Shown here: positions 1-7,446 of the stretch, piece after piece
Position numbering within the stretch: the stretch's first letter is position 1
Layout of the letters: the number at the start of each line of letters is the position of its first letter
DNA from: an uncultured bacterium
GTDB taxonomy: Bacteria; Planctomycetota; UBA1135; GCA-002686595
Assembly (NCBI GenBank): GCA_937905825.1
Contig: CALCXM010000028.1
Span: forward strand, 1-64,000
Length of the DNA stretch: 64,000 nt
Direction: 5' to 3'
Position numbers and translations under genes: made by a program
The notes under the pieces: model-generated
What the model saw: the letters and a program-made list of their open reading frames with translations, nothing else
Databases searched by the model: none
Told to the model about the DNA's origin: nothing

Positions 1-239
1 GAAGCCAATCCTCGGATGTGCAGCGCGAGGGGCCACATTTTCAACGGCCTGCTAGGAATTGGATAGTCCAAAGCTTCTCTAGAGGCAACGAGTTCATTCG
101 CTGTTTGATCTTGAGTGAAATTCTCCAGTCGGAGAGAATTGCGATTCACTCCCGGTGAGTGCTCAATGGTTCAGATCGTTTGAAGCCTTCGGTTTCATCT
201 TCCAATACCAGTTACTCAACACTCTGGAGCTTCTGCAGC

Positions 240-422
240 ATGAACGTTGATCCAAAAACTACGACGGGTACCTCCGCCAATTCCGACCGGAAACAGGTCC
301 CTTTCTTCGCCCGCTTCCTGGAAAGCCAGGAAGACGTCCGGGTCCAAACCGACGTCAAGGCCGGAGCCTGGCCGCCACTCGAGCAGACGATGAAGGCACC
401 GTCTGACAGCGACGAGTTCTAG
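240..422 (+). CDS. mvdE: Microviridin-type graspetide precursor peptide 1
   Basis: This 60-residue peptide matches the plan of microviridin precursors. The leader holds V20-PFFARFLE (residues 21-28), the conserved helix that docks on the ATP-grasp ligases. The C-terminal core ends QTMKAPSDSDEF and fits the family pattern TxKxPSDx(D/E)(D/E). By analogy with microviridins, T50-D56 and S55-D58 would form esters and K52-E59 an amide; this is inference. I chose ATG 240 because it has a GGAG about 12 bases upstream and begins just before the conserved leader; an in-frame ATG at 159 would add a low-complexity stretch. The second precursor gene follows 130 bases downstream, and both ligases follow on the same strand. 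The canonical Glu at core position 12 is Asp here. The residue before Lys, which sets protease specificity in microviridins, is Met. Confidence 0.9.
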   Translation: MNVDPKTTTGTSANSDRKQVPFFARFLESQEDVRVQTDVKAGAWPPLEQTMKAPSDSDEF

Positions 423-552
423 CGGACCCTTTTCCCTCCTGGCCAGGTGTTCCTGAGTGATCAGGACCCGGGCCCGGTCGGCTGCCATTTTCTTGGGAGT
501 CAACGCCCAATTTCACTTTCACTGAACGCACCAACCAACTTCAGATCCAGTC

Positions 553-726
553 ATGGAAAACAACAAGCAAGCAGAGAAGAAGCAAGAGCAGCCGTTCTTC
601 GCGAGGTTCCTCGAGAACCAAACAGATCCAAAGGTAGAGACCAACGTGAAGGCAGGCGCATGGCCGCCCCTTGACCAGACCATGAAGTGGCCCTCCGACG
701 GCGACGAGGATGGACCTCTCTTCTAG
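553..726 (+). CDS. mvdE: Microviridin-type graspetide precursor peptide 2
   Basis: This 57-residue peptide is a clear paralogue of the upstream precursor. It repeats the leader motif PFFARFLE (residues 14-21), the block NVKAGAWPPL (31-40) and the core QTMKWPSDGDED (42-53), then continues with a short tail GPLF. Ester and amide donors and acceptors are all present (T43, K45, S48, D49, D51, E52). The N-terminal dozen residues differ from precursor 1 and are very Lys/Gln/Glu-rich, while the leader helix and core are conserved, which supports real coding function. ATG 553 has no obvious Shine-Dalgarno sequence. The stop codon lies inside a 7-bp hairpin (722-739), and a second, stronger hairpin follows before the ligase genes. 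The hydrophobic tail after the ring region is unusual for microviridins. Confidence 0.88.
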   Translation: MENNKQAEKKQEQPFFARFLENQTDPKVETNVKAGAWPPLDQTMKWPSDGDEDGPLF

Positions 727-751
727 CAAGCCTGCTAGAAGTCGAATGGGT

Positions 752-782
752 GTGCTCCGTCCTCTTCAGGGGGACGGAGCAC
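752..782 (+). terminator. Strong hairpin between precursor genes and ligase genes
   Basis: Positions 752-762 and 772-782 form a perfect 11-bp stem (GTGCTCCGTCC with GGACGGAGCAC) around a 9-base loop. It sits 25 bases after precursor 2 and 70 bases before the first ligase gene. Only a weak T-rich stretch (CTTCTTTTG, about 13 bases later) follows, so it is more likely a partial terminator or an mRNA-stabilising 3-prime end than a full stop. Either role would keep precursor mRNA more abundant than ligase mRNA, which is inference. Confidence 0.55.
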
Positions 783-851
783 TCTGCCCCGAGCCTTCTT
801 TTGCCGAGAGGCCCTCGCTCTTGAGCGCGCCCGATCCCCGTCAATTCTCCT

Positions 852-1871
852 ATGAGCCTATCAGCACCGCTTGTTTTGCTCCTGACTCACAGCGGCGATT
901 ACTTCACGATTGACCGTGTGGCGGCCGCGTTGGAGGCCCGCGGTGCCACGGCGCTTCGATTTGACACGGACAGCTTTCCGTCGAACCTGCGCATCGCTAT
1001 CGAGCCCGGTCAGCCCTCGCGGCGCTACCTATTCGAAGCGGGAGGGTCCGCCAATTCGGAGAGGCATTGGTGGAATCTGGAGGATGTGAGTGCTGTCTGG
1101 AGCCGGCGCGTGTGGGACTCCAAGCTCTCGCCCGAGCTCGACGAGCAGTTTCGTGAGGGCTGCATCCGGGAATCCGGCGCAGCCCTCCGGGGGTTCCTAG
1201 GGGGACTCCAGCAGGCTCACTGGGTCAACCCGCAGCGCGCGGACCAACGAGCGGCGGACAAGCTGTTGCAGTTGGAGATCGCCGCTGCCTTGGAGATACC
1301 GATTCCCAAGACTCTCGTCACCAACGACCCTGCCTCCGTGCGCCGTTTCGTTGACGAGACGAACGGACCTGTCATCACGAAGATGCTGACGCCACTGACC
1401 GTGAGCATGGGACAGCCCGAACTCTTTGTTCGCACGAGCCGCATTGAGGTGGAGGACTTGGAGCACCTGCAGGGACTGGCCCACAGCCCGATGATGTTTC
1501 AGGAGGAGATCTCCAAGGACGTGGAGTTGCGCGTGGTCCACGTGGCGGGCGAATTCTACGTGGGGCAAGTCGACGCGAGCTGCTCCGCCAGAGGGGCCAC
1601 CGATTGGCGCGCGGCCAGCACTTCGGAAGTGCAATGGAAGAGGGGCAGTCTCCCCGACACGCTCGCCGCACAACTGCGGGCGTTGATGAGCGAGCTTGGC
1701 CTCATCTACGGAGCTATCGACCTCATACGTCAACCCGCTGGAGATCACGTGTTCCTAGAAGTCAATCCCTGCGGCGAGTGGGGCATGTTGGAACGCGACT
1801 TGGACTTGGATATTTCTGGCGCGCTTGCGCGCGCCCTGTTATCAGCAACAAAGGAGAACTCAGCGCGATGA
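852..1871 (+). CDS. mvdC: ATP-grasp graspetide ligase, MvdC-like (lactam-forming)
   Basis: The 339-residue protein belongs to the ATP-grasp ribosomal peptide maturase family. It starts with the family-like LLLTHSGDYFTIDRV segment (residues 9-23) and ends with the metal/ATP-binding FLEVNP (301-306) and GEWGMLERDL (308-317). That last block is characteristic of MvdC, which closes the Lys-Glu amide in microviridins, so I assign it to the lactam-forming subfamily from remembered family sequences. It would act in the cytoplasm on the two precursors encoded just upstream, recognising their PFFARFL helix. Its TGA overlaps the ATG of the next ligase (ATGA), so the two enzymes are probably translated together at similar levels. 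No transporter or acetyltransferase gene follows the pair. Confidence 0.88.
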   Translation: MSLSAPLVLLLTHSGDYFTIDRVAAALEARGATALRFDTDSFPSNLRIAIEPGQPSRRYLFEAGGSANSERHWWNLEDVSAVWSRRVWDSKLSPELDEQFREGCIRESGAALRGFLGGLQQAHWVNPQRADQRAADKLLQLEIAAALEIPIPKTLVTNDPASVRRFVDETNGPVITKMLTPLTVSMGQPELFVRTSRIEVEDLEHLQGLAHSPMMFQEEISKDVELRVVHVAGEFYVGQVDASCSARGATDWRAASTSEVQWKRGSLPDTLAAQLRALMSELGLIYGAIDLIRQPAGDHVFLEVNPCGEWGMLERDLDLDISGALARALLSATKENSAR

Positions 1872-2887
1872 CCATCTTGATCATGACCTGGAGCGGCGAC
1901 AACGAGTGCGTGGAGAACGTGACCAGCGCCTTGGAGGCCCGCGGTTCACGCGTGTTTCGACTCAACACGGATCAGTTCCCTACAGAGGTCCAGATTTCCG
2001 CACGGATCGAGCTCGATTGTGAGTCGGTCCACCTGAAGTCTGCGGAGGGCGCCGTCGTGCTCTCCGACGTTCAAGCGCTTTGGCATCGTCGAATCCGTGT
2101 GGCGCGCAATCTCCCCGAGACGATGGATAAGCAACTGCGCAAGGCGTCCATGGAGGAATCACGCAGGACGCTGTTTGGGGCCTTGGCCAGCGAAGGCACT
2201 TTTGTGATGGACCCTGTTTCGCGCATTCGTCACGGGGAACACAAGCAACTGCAGTTGCGCGTCGCCCGCGGAGCAGGCCTTGAGATCCCGCGCACGCTGA
2301 TGTCGAACGACCCCTGCGCCGTGCGCGAGTTCGCGGCAGACTGCGGCGGGAAGATCGTGGGCAAGATGCTTTCCTCCTTCGCCATCTTCGAAGGAGAAAC
2401 GGAGCAGGTGGTGTTCACCAATCCCATGGGCCCCGCCGACTTGGAACACTTGGAGGAGCTGCGCTTCTGTCCGATGACCTTCCAAGAGCACATTGAGAAG
2501 GCCCTCGAACTGCGCGTGACGATCGTGGGGGAGAAAATCTTCGCGGCGTCGATCGACTCTCAATCCTTAGAGGGCGCGAAGAGCGACTGGCGCCGTGAAG
2601 GGCGTCAGCTCACGAACATGTGGAAGCCCTTCGAGCTGCCCGCGGACGTCGAACGGTCCTTGCTGAGCATGATGGACAGCTTGCGTCTGAACTACGGAGC
2701 AGCCGACCTGATCTTGACTCCGGAAGGCCGCTACGTGTTCTTGGAGGTGAACCCCGCCGGCGAGTTCTTCTGGCTTGAACGAGCCTGCGGCCTGAACATC
2801 AGCGAAGCGATTGCCGACCTCCTGCTGGACCGCGTACCGCGCCGCGACACGACCATCGTGCCCGAACTCGGCACAATTCTGGGGTAG
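1868..2887 (+). CDS. mvdD: ATP-grasp graspetide ligase, MvdD-like (lactone-forming)
   Basis: This second ATP-grasp maturase (339 residues) has KMLSSFAIF (167-175), FTNP (183-186), RFCPMTFQE (199-207), KALELR (211-216) and FLEVNPAGEFFWLE (291-304). These blocks are those of MvdD, the enzyme that makes the two omega-ester bonds of microviridins before the amide is formed. ATG 1868 overlaps the stop of the preceding ligase by four bases, the usual arrangement for coupled translation. A longer frame reaching back to 1604 only reads through the upstream gene. The pair shares about the same length and fold and probably arose by duplication. After this gene the strand switches to unrelated minus-strand genes, so the peptide exporter and leader protease, if any, lie elsewhere. 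Confidence 0.9.
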   Translation: MTILIMTWSGDNECVENVTSALEARGSRVFRLNTDQFPTEVQISARIELDCESVHLKSAEGAVVLSDVQALWHRRIRVARNLPETMDKQLRKASMEESRRTLFGALASEGTFVMDPVSRIRHGEHKQLQLRVARGAGLEIPRTLMSNDPCAVREFAADCGGKIVGKMLSSFAIFEGETEQVVFTNPMGPADLEHLEELRFCPMTFQEHIEKALELRVTIVGEKIFAASIDSQSLEGAKSDWRREGRQLTNMWKPFELPADVERSLLSMMDSLRLNYGAADLILTPEGRYVFLEVNPAGEFFWLERACGLNISEAIADLLLDRVPRRDTTIVPELGTILG

Positions 2888-3026
2888 GCTTGTGGGGTGC
2901 CGGGACCCTTCCCCGCGACTACATTCACCCCCGAGTGTTCCCGCTTGCCACCAAGCCTCTCGGTGGCGTTGACGGGTGGTTTCCCCTGAGGGCTTCGGCT
3001 CGCGAGCAGATTTTCGGTCGTGCTTT

Positions 3027-3806
3027 CTAACCCTTCAGCTCTTTGGAGGAGCGCAAGGGTTTGTTGGCGCGGGCCGAGCGCAGGAGCTTGGGCAGGTGCT
3101 GCGCTTCCCATTCGAGGGCGCGCTTGTAGTCCACGTAGACCTCTTCTCGCCTGCGGAAGCGGGGGCCGTGGTGCAGGATGTTGCCGCCCGCGCGCGAACG
3201 CTCGGAAGGGATGGCGGCGTGCAACAGCTCGTGGAAGAGCACGTAGCGGATGACCCAGCGGGGGACTGCGGGTTGATCGAGCACCGGATGGATGCGCACC
3301 AGGTTTTGCGTGCTGTTGTAGCTGCCGAGTTGAATCGAGCCCCTGGAGCGGCTCTTGGCGCGCTTGCCCCAGGTGAGTCCAGGAGCTTTGCATTCGTCAC
3401 CGAACTCCCCACGGAACTCCGTGTCCCAGAGTCCCGCGGCGATCGTCCGCAGGTCGTGGGTCTTGCCAATGGGTTGCAGATGAACCCTGCGAGGAGCGCG
3501 CTTGGGTAGCTCTCCGAGGGCGAGCTCGATCCAGGAGCCCAACTCTCGGCAGGCGCGCGGTGCGCGGCGTCCTACGCGGATCCAGCTGGCCAAGTCCTTG
3601 CGGATCTCAGGGGGGGCCTGCTCGAAGACCTTGTGCAAGCGCACGACCCATCCGCCTTTGAGCCGGGGCTGCTCGCGCAGTTCTTCGGGGCGTGGGTGGC
3701 GAAGTTGAATTGGGGAGCTGCGCGCGCGCATGAACTCCACTCGGACGGCATAGCCAAGGGAGGCGGTTAGCTCCGCCTCCCACTCGGCTTCACGCCTTGC
3801 TGTCAT
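3027..3806 (-). CDS. SprT-like zinc metallopeptidase domain protein
   Basis: A 259-residue protein with the zinc-binding motif HELLH (residues 192-196) inside the segment WVIRYVLFHELLHA, preceded by IRIHPVLD-like text (NLVRIHPVLDQPAVP) and followed by LHHGPRFRRRE, which could supply the third ligand (His212 or His213). This layout is seen in SprT-like and related M48-type domain proteins that are common as uncharacterised genes in planctomycetes. The N-terminal 110 residues are rich in Arg and have no motif I recognise. There is no signal peptide, so it is probably cytoplasmic. Its start codon lies 6 bases after the stop of the upstream secreted repeat protein, suggesting one transcript. The substrate is unknown, and SprT family membership rather than another gluzincin group is tentative. 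Confidence 0.75.
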   Translation of the reverse strand: MTARREAEWEAELTASLGYAVRVEFMRARSSPIQLRHPRPEELREQPRLKGGWVVRLHKVFEQAPPEIRKDLASWIRVGRRAPRACRELGSWIELALGELPKRAPRRVHLQPIGKTHDLRTIAAGLWDTEFRGEFGDECKAPGLTWGKRAKSRSRGSIQLGSYNSTQNLVRIHPVLDQPAVPRWVIRYVLFHELLHAAIPSERSRAGGNILHHGPRFRRREEVYVDYKRALEWEAQHLPKLLRSARANKPLRSSKELKG

Positions 3807-3812
3807 GCTGCC

Positions 3813-5780
3813 TTATGAGTTGATCTTCAACTCAAACTGCTGGGACTGGCCATCCTCGACACTGACCGGCTGTTGGTTGTCGCCCTGGATGGCAAGCCCG
3901 CTCATGAAGATCGAGGACTCGCTGTTGAGGCTCGCGCTGAGCTTGTAGGTGCCCGGGAAGATGTTTCGGATGGTGTAGGTTCCATCGGCGCCCGCGCGGA
4001 CTTCGTAGTTGCGCGGAAGGTCATCCCGGCCGCCGTCGGGGGTCAGGCGAACATTGGCGCTCACCACGGGCCGACCTGCCAAGTCGATCACGGTGCCGGA
4101 GACTTCTCCGCCACGAATCAGGCTGATGTTCCCGGTGGAGGTGTCCTTGCCTTCCGACACGAAGAGGTCTTGCTGGGTGCCCTCACAGAAGCCGGGTGCG
4201 CTGATGCGGATCTGGTACGTCTCGGGGTGCAGGTTCTCGATGGAGAAGCGGCCCGCATTGTTGCCGGTGGCTGCGGCCGAGGTGATGTTCGTTGGGAACT
4301 GGTCGCCTAGGGCGCGATCGAAGAGGCTGTTGGTCCAGTCGTTGCTGTGCGTGGTGACGCGCACCTTCGGAATCGGGTTGCCTTGGACATCGACCACCAT
4401 GCCGCTGATGCTGCCGCCCTTGCTCATGCGGACCACGATGCCCGTCATGGACTGGCCATTGGTGAAGCGGAACTCCTCAGAGAAGGTGGGGGCGTATCCC
4501 GGGGCGCGACCTTCGATCTTGTAGACGCCGCCCTGACCACATTCCAAGCTGAAGGAGCCGTCCCCTTCGCTGTAGTTGACCGCCGGGCCGACGGCGGAGG
4601 TGATGTTGTTGCCGGCGTGAACCTGGCGCAATTGAACTTTGTAGGGAGTGGCGGGCTCTGCTCCGGAGGCGATTAGGCGTCCACTCACAACACCCTGCTC
4701 CACCATCTCGATGACGAGGGTCGAGTTCCCGGTTTGCACGCGGTTCTCGTGACCGGGGCGGTAGCCCTTGGCGGAAACTTGAACTGTGTACTGGCCAGCC
4801 GCAACGCTCGTCAGGCAGAACTCGCCGTTGGCGTCGGTCTCCGCCCGGTCGTGGCATTGACGACTGGTGTTGGTGAAGTTGACCCCGTAGACACTGGCCC
4901 CTGCAATCGCTTGACCGGAATTGCTAATGACGCGTCCACAGATCATCTCGGCGATCTCGAGGGTTAGGTCCAGGGTCAAGGGCTCTTCGCCGCGGAACAC
5001 CAAACCACCGCGGGATGCGTTCGCGAAGCCGTCTGCTTGAACGCTGAGTTTGCGGTTGCCGACCGGGACGTTGGCGACCAGGTACTTGCCGGCGTCGTCC
5101 GTGGTGGCCGTGAGCGTATCGATTCCGGGGGTGCCGTCGTTCGGGGAGAACATGCCATCCAAAGATAGGGTGGCGTTGGGGACCGGGTTGCCGGCCGTGT
5201 CGGTCACGCTACCCGAGAGGGAAGCACCGATCGAAAGCAAGATGGGTGGTGCGTCGATGGTGCCTGATGCGCCCATGGAGATGTTCGGCACCTCGGCGCG
5301 GCTGTAACCATCGGCGTCGCCTTCAACGGAGTAGCGGTCGAAGGGTTCGATCTTGACGAAGCTGTAGCGGCCTTCCTCGTCCGTGGTCGTGGTGCGATCC
5401 TTGGAGCGGTCGATCTCTCCGTTGGCGAACAGCATGCTGGCCAGGCCGCTTTGGGTCAGGATGACCTTGGCGTTGGCGATCGGCTGCATGGCCTCGTTCA
5501 TCACGAGTCCCGTAATCCGATTGTCGAACTCCTCGCCGTCGGTGGTGCTGGCTTCCGTGCGCGCGTCGGTCGCGGTCGGAGCGGTCGCCACTTCGCGGGT
5601 GCCGCCTGCGGCCTTGGTGAGATCGCCTCCCTGATTCTTCGGCTGAACCGGTTCCTGCGACTGATTGCGCTCAATCGGCGTGTCGGTGTAGGCGTCGGGC
5701 TTGTCGCCCGTCTGAGTCAGGACGTAGAACAGGCTGCCGATGGCAACCAAGATGAGCAGGAGGGCGGCGAGGGGCTTCAT
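3813..5780 (-). CDS. Secreted/anchored protein with carboxypeptidase-regulatory-like repeats
   Basis: The 655-residue protein begins with a short membrane segment (residues 3-22, PLAALLLILVAIGSLFYVL) that acts as signal anchor. A Thr/Glu-rich linker follows. The rest consists of roughly six beta-sandwich repeats of the carboxypeptidase-regulatory/CNA-B-like type, recognisable by recurring phrases such as GxVxDxxGNPVPNATV, and YxIxNLxPGTYxxxxxxxG (for example NLHPETYQIRISAPGF and NIFPGTYKLSASL). Such repeats serve as rigid extracellular spacers or binding modules, so the protein probably sits outside the cytoplasmic membrane. It is the upstream gene of a two-gene unit with the SprT-like peptidase. 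A second, larger repeat protein of the same style is encoded at 22311-24716 behind a sigma factor. No catalytic domain is visible. Confidence 0.8.
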   Translation of the reverse strand: MKPLAALLLILVAIGSLFYVLTQTGDKPDAYTDTPIERNQSQEPVQPKNQGGDLTKAAGGTREVATAPTATDARTEASTTDGEEFDNRITGLVMNEAMQPIANAKVILTQSGLASMLFANGEIDRSKDRTTTTDEEGRYSFVKIEPFDRYSVEGDADGYSRAEVPNISMGASGTIDAPPILLSIGASLSGSVTDTAGNPVPNATLSLDGMFSPNDGTPGIDTLTATTDDAGKYLVANVPVGNRKLSVQADGFANASRGGLVFRGEEPLTLDLTLEIAEMICGRVISNSGQAIAGASVYGVNFTNTSRQCHDRAETDANGEFCLTSVAAGQYTVQVSAKGYRPGHENRVQTGNSTLVIEMVEQGVVSGRLIASGAEPATPYKVQLRQVHAGNNITSAVGPAVNYSEGDGSFSLECGQGGVYKIEGRAPGYAPTFSEEFRFTNGQSMTGIVVRMSKGGSISGMVVDVQGNPIPKVRVTTHSNDWTNSLFDRALGDQFPTNITSAAATGNNAGRFSIENLHPETYQIRISAPGFCEGTQQDLFVSEGKDTSTGNISLIRGGEVSGTVIDLAGRPVVSANVRLTPDGGRDDLPRNYEVRAGADGTYTIRNIFPGTYKLSASLNSESSIFMSGLAIQGDNQQPVSVEDGQSQQFELKINS

Positions 5781-5924
5781 GGCAGTGGATCGCGGGCGGG
5801 GGGGAGCCCTGCAAGTTCTTAGAAAGGTGAGAAGGTGGTGGCCGTGGGCCCACCAGTGAGAGACGGACGGCTTGCTGGGAAGTTCCTTCCCGACTTGCCA
5901 AAAGTCTCGTGGCGGGCGCTCATT

Positions 5925-6470
5925 TCAGGAGCTGGCAGCGGCTTCAGGATTCGAGTCCTGGGTTGCCGGGCCTGGCCAAATGGATTCGGGGAGCAGTTGC
6001 GATCCCAAGAAGTAGGCGAAGAGCACCTGCTCGAATTCCATCCGACGGTGTACGTGAATTTCGCAGCCCCGTGAGAAGGCGCGGCCAACCAAGCGGGCCA
6101 TTTCCCCACTCTTCGGCGCTAATAGACGCCAACCTCGCCGAAAACCGGGCAGGGGCAGCAGGCGCAGGGGCTTGCTACCGGTCGAGACGTCGATGAATCG
6201 GCCCATGAAGCTCCAACGCAAGGCGGAGCCCAGCCATTCACGGTCGGCCGTCCACAGGGAGAACTGACTTCGCAGGATGCCCGGGTCACGTCGGAACTCC
6301 AGGGTTTCCCCCTTCGTAGGCACGTACGTGCCGCTCACGACCATGCCGAATAGGTTTCGGCGGTTGGTCAGGGTTCCTAGGAGGGTGCCGTCCTCGGAGA
6401 TCTCGTGACGAGTGCTCCAGAGACCGGAAACGCGGGTGGAATAGTTTTGGGTGTTGTTCTTCTCAGCCAT
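5925..6470 (-). CDS. Conserved-looking hypothetical protein (possible tubby/LURP-like beta protein)
   Basis: I do not recognise this 181-residue protein with certainty. Its sequence is a succession of short beta-type stretches (TRHEISEDGTLLGTLTNR, GTYVPTKGETLEFRRDPG, RSQFSLWTADREWLGSALRW), followed by an Arg-rich half ending in a helix that contains LFAYFLGSQLLP. The pattern of default-value residues followed by a long amphipathic C-terminal helix recalls LURP-one/tubby-like proteins, but no diagnostic motif is present and this remains a guess. I prefer ATG 6470 (MAEKNNTQ) over a TTG nine bases upstream. There is no signal peptide. It is a single gene between two other minus-strand genes with gaps of 144 and about 200 bases, so it is probably transcribed alone. 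Confidence 0.6.
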   Translation of the reverse strand: MAEKNNTQNYSTRVSGLWSTRHEISEDGTLLGTLTNRRNLFGMVVSGTYVPTKGETLEFRRDPGILRSQFSLWTADREWLGSALRWSFMGRFIDVSTGSKPLRLLPLPGFRRGWRLLAPKSGEMARLVGRAFSRGCEIHVHRRMEFEQVLFAYFLGSQLLPESIWPGPATQDSNPEAAASS

Positions 6471-6607
6471 GGCAAGCAAGCGGATTCAGGGCCCAGAAGA
6501 TTACCCGCTGAACCAGGGGAAGGGGGCTAGAAAGTAACCTTCACCGCACAGGGTAGCCTTTGGGTGGGGACGGTCAGGTGCCGGATCGAAGGTTTTGGCC
6601 ACGCTGC

Positions 6608-6663
6608 CGGGTACGAAAACCCGCGCTCCGGGCCTCAACAATCCTGGCGGGTTCGAGAACCCG
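6608..6663. repeat. Pair of similar CGGGT/ACCCG hairpins after the MerR gene
   Basis: Two hairpins with the same 5-bp stem lie 40 bases apart: CGGGT-ACGAAA-ACCCG at 6608-6623 and CGGGT-TCGAGA-ACCCG at 6648-6663. The second starts six bases beyond the stop of the minus-strand regulator gene and may act as its terminator, although only a weak T-containing tract (GGATTGTTG) follows on that strand. Confidence 0.45.
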
Positions 6664-6668
6664 GGGCC

Positions 6669-7130
6669 CTAGAACAGGGCGCTCAGGAGGCTCGGAAGAC
6701 CCTCCTGGGTGGCGAGGCAAGGCTCGCAGAAGTTGTTCTCGGCCGTGGGCCGGTGGGGGCAGTCCACGCACTCGGTGAGCTTGCTGCGGGCTTCGTTGAT
6801 GCGCGACTGCTGGTCCTTGAGATGCGTGATGCGCTCGCAGATGAGTCGTTCGTGCTCGGCGAGGGCCGCGCCTATGCGCTTCTGAAGGGAGGTCGAATCC
6901 GGCTTCGCGAGCAAGGTGGCGATCTGTTCCAGCTGCAAACCGAGCTCCTGCAGATCCCAGATCAAGCGCACTCGATTGAGGTCCGAAGGCCGGTAGTAGC
7001 GGAATCCGCCCGTGCTGCGCGCCGCCGGGAGCAACAGACCCAATTCCTCGTAGTAGCGCAAGGTGCGCAGGTTGGTCTTCGCCTGGCGGGCAAATTCACC
7101 AATTTTGAGGAGATCGTCGCGGAGTTCCAT
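6669..7130 (-). CDS. MerR-family transcriptional regulator with C-terminal cysteine cluster
   Basis: The 153-residue protein has a typical MerR winged helix at its N terminus: LKIGEFARQAKTNLRTLRYYEELGLL (about 8-33), then RSTGGFRYYRPSDLNRV (38-54). A dimerisation coiled coil follows (about 75-115). The C-terminal domain carries C121-x2-C124 and C135-x2-C138, plus C98 in the coil, suggesting a metal- or redox-sensing site; the ligand is not known. ATG 7130 directly precedes the conserved fold. A perfect 6+6 bp palindrome of the kind bound by MerR proteins lies 50-67 bases upstream (7180-7197), so autoregulation is likely. The gene is divergent from pgi, which could also be controlled from the shared 316-base intergenic region. 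Confidence 0.88.
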   Translation of the reverse strand: MELRDDLLKIGEFARQAKTNLRTLRYYEELGLLLPAARSTGGFRYYRPSDLNRVRLIWDLQELGLQLEQIATLLAKPDSTSLQKRIGAALAEHERLICERITHLKDQQSRINEARSKLTECVDCPHRPTAENNFCEPCLATQEGLPSLLSALF

Positions 7131-7179
7131 ATGAATGCGGGTGCCCCTGGGCACGAGCCTAGGGCACTGTTTGTACTCT

Positions 7180-7197
7180 AACCCTCCCGATAGGGTT
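7180..7197. promoter_or_regulatory. Palindromic MerR-type operator in the merR/pgi divergent region
   Basis: AACCCT at 7180-7185 and AGGGTT at 7192-7197 form a perfect dyad around CCCGAT. Dyads of this size, centred in an overlong promoter spacer, are the standard binding site of MerR regulators. On the minus strand a TAGAGT (-10-like) overlaps its end. The rest of the 316-base region between the two start codons shows no gene. The site is inferred from symmetry and position only. Confidence 0.5.
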
Positions 7198-7446
7198 TGG
7201 TGCGCCAATTCTCAGCAGGGGACTCTGTTTCTAGGAATCGACTCTATTTATGGGGTCAATTGCCGAGCAGCGGCCTGGGAAGGAATCGATCCAAGCGGGT
7301 TCAAGGGCGCCTGGCGGGACGGACTCCGGCCCGGAGATCCCCCCAAAGTGTCCCCAGAACAAGGGTTGGGACGATTGCAGAATCGACAGGCCCGCGCTTG
7401 CCGCTAGACTAATCCGCCGCCGACTCTTCTGACCCCCCGATTGGCA

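Noticed and set aside
1604..1867. Upstream extension of the MvdD-like ligase
   Set aside because: It reads through the preceding ligase in another frame; ATG 1868 gives the usual family length.
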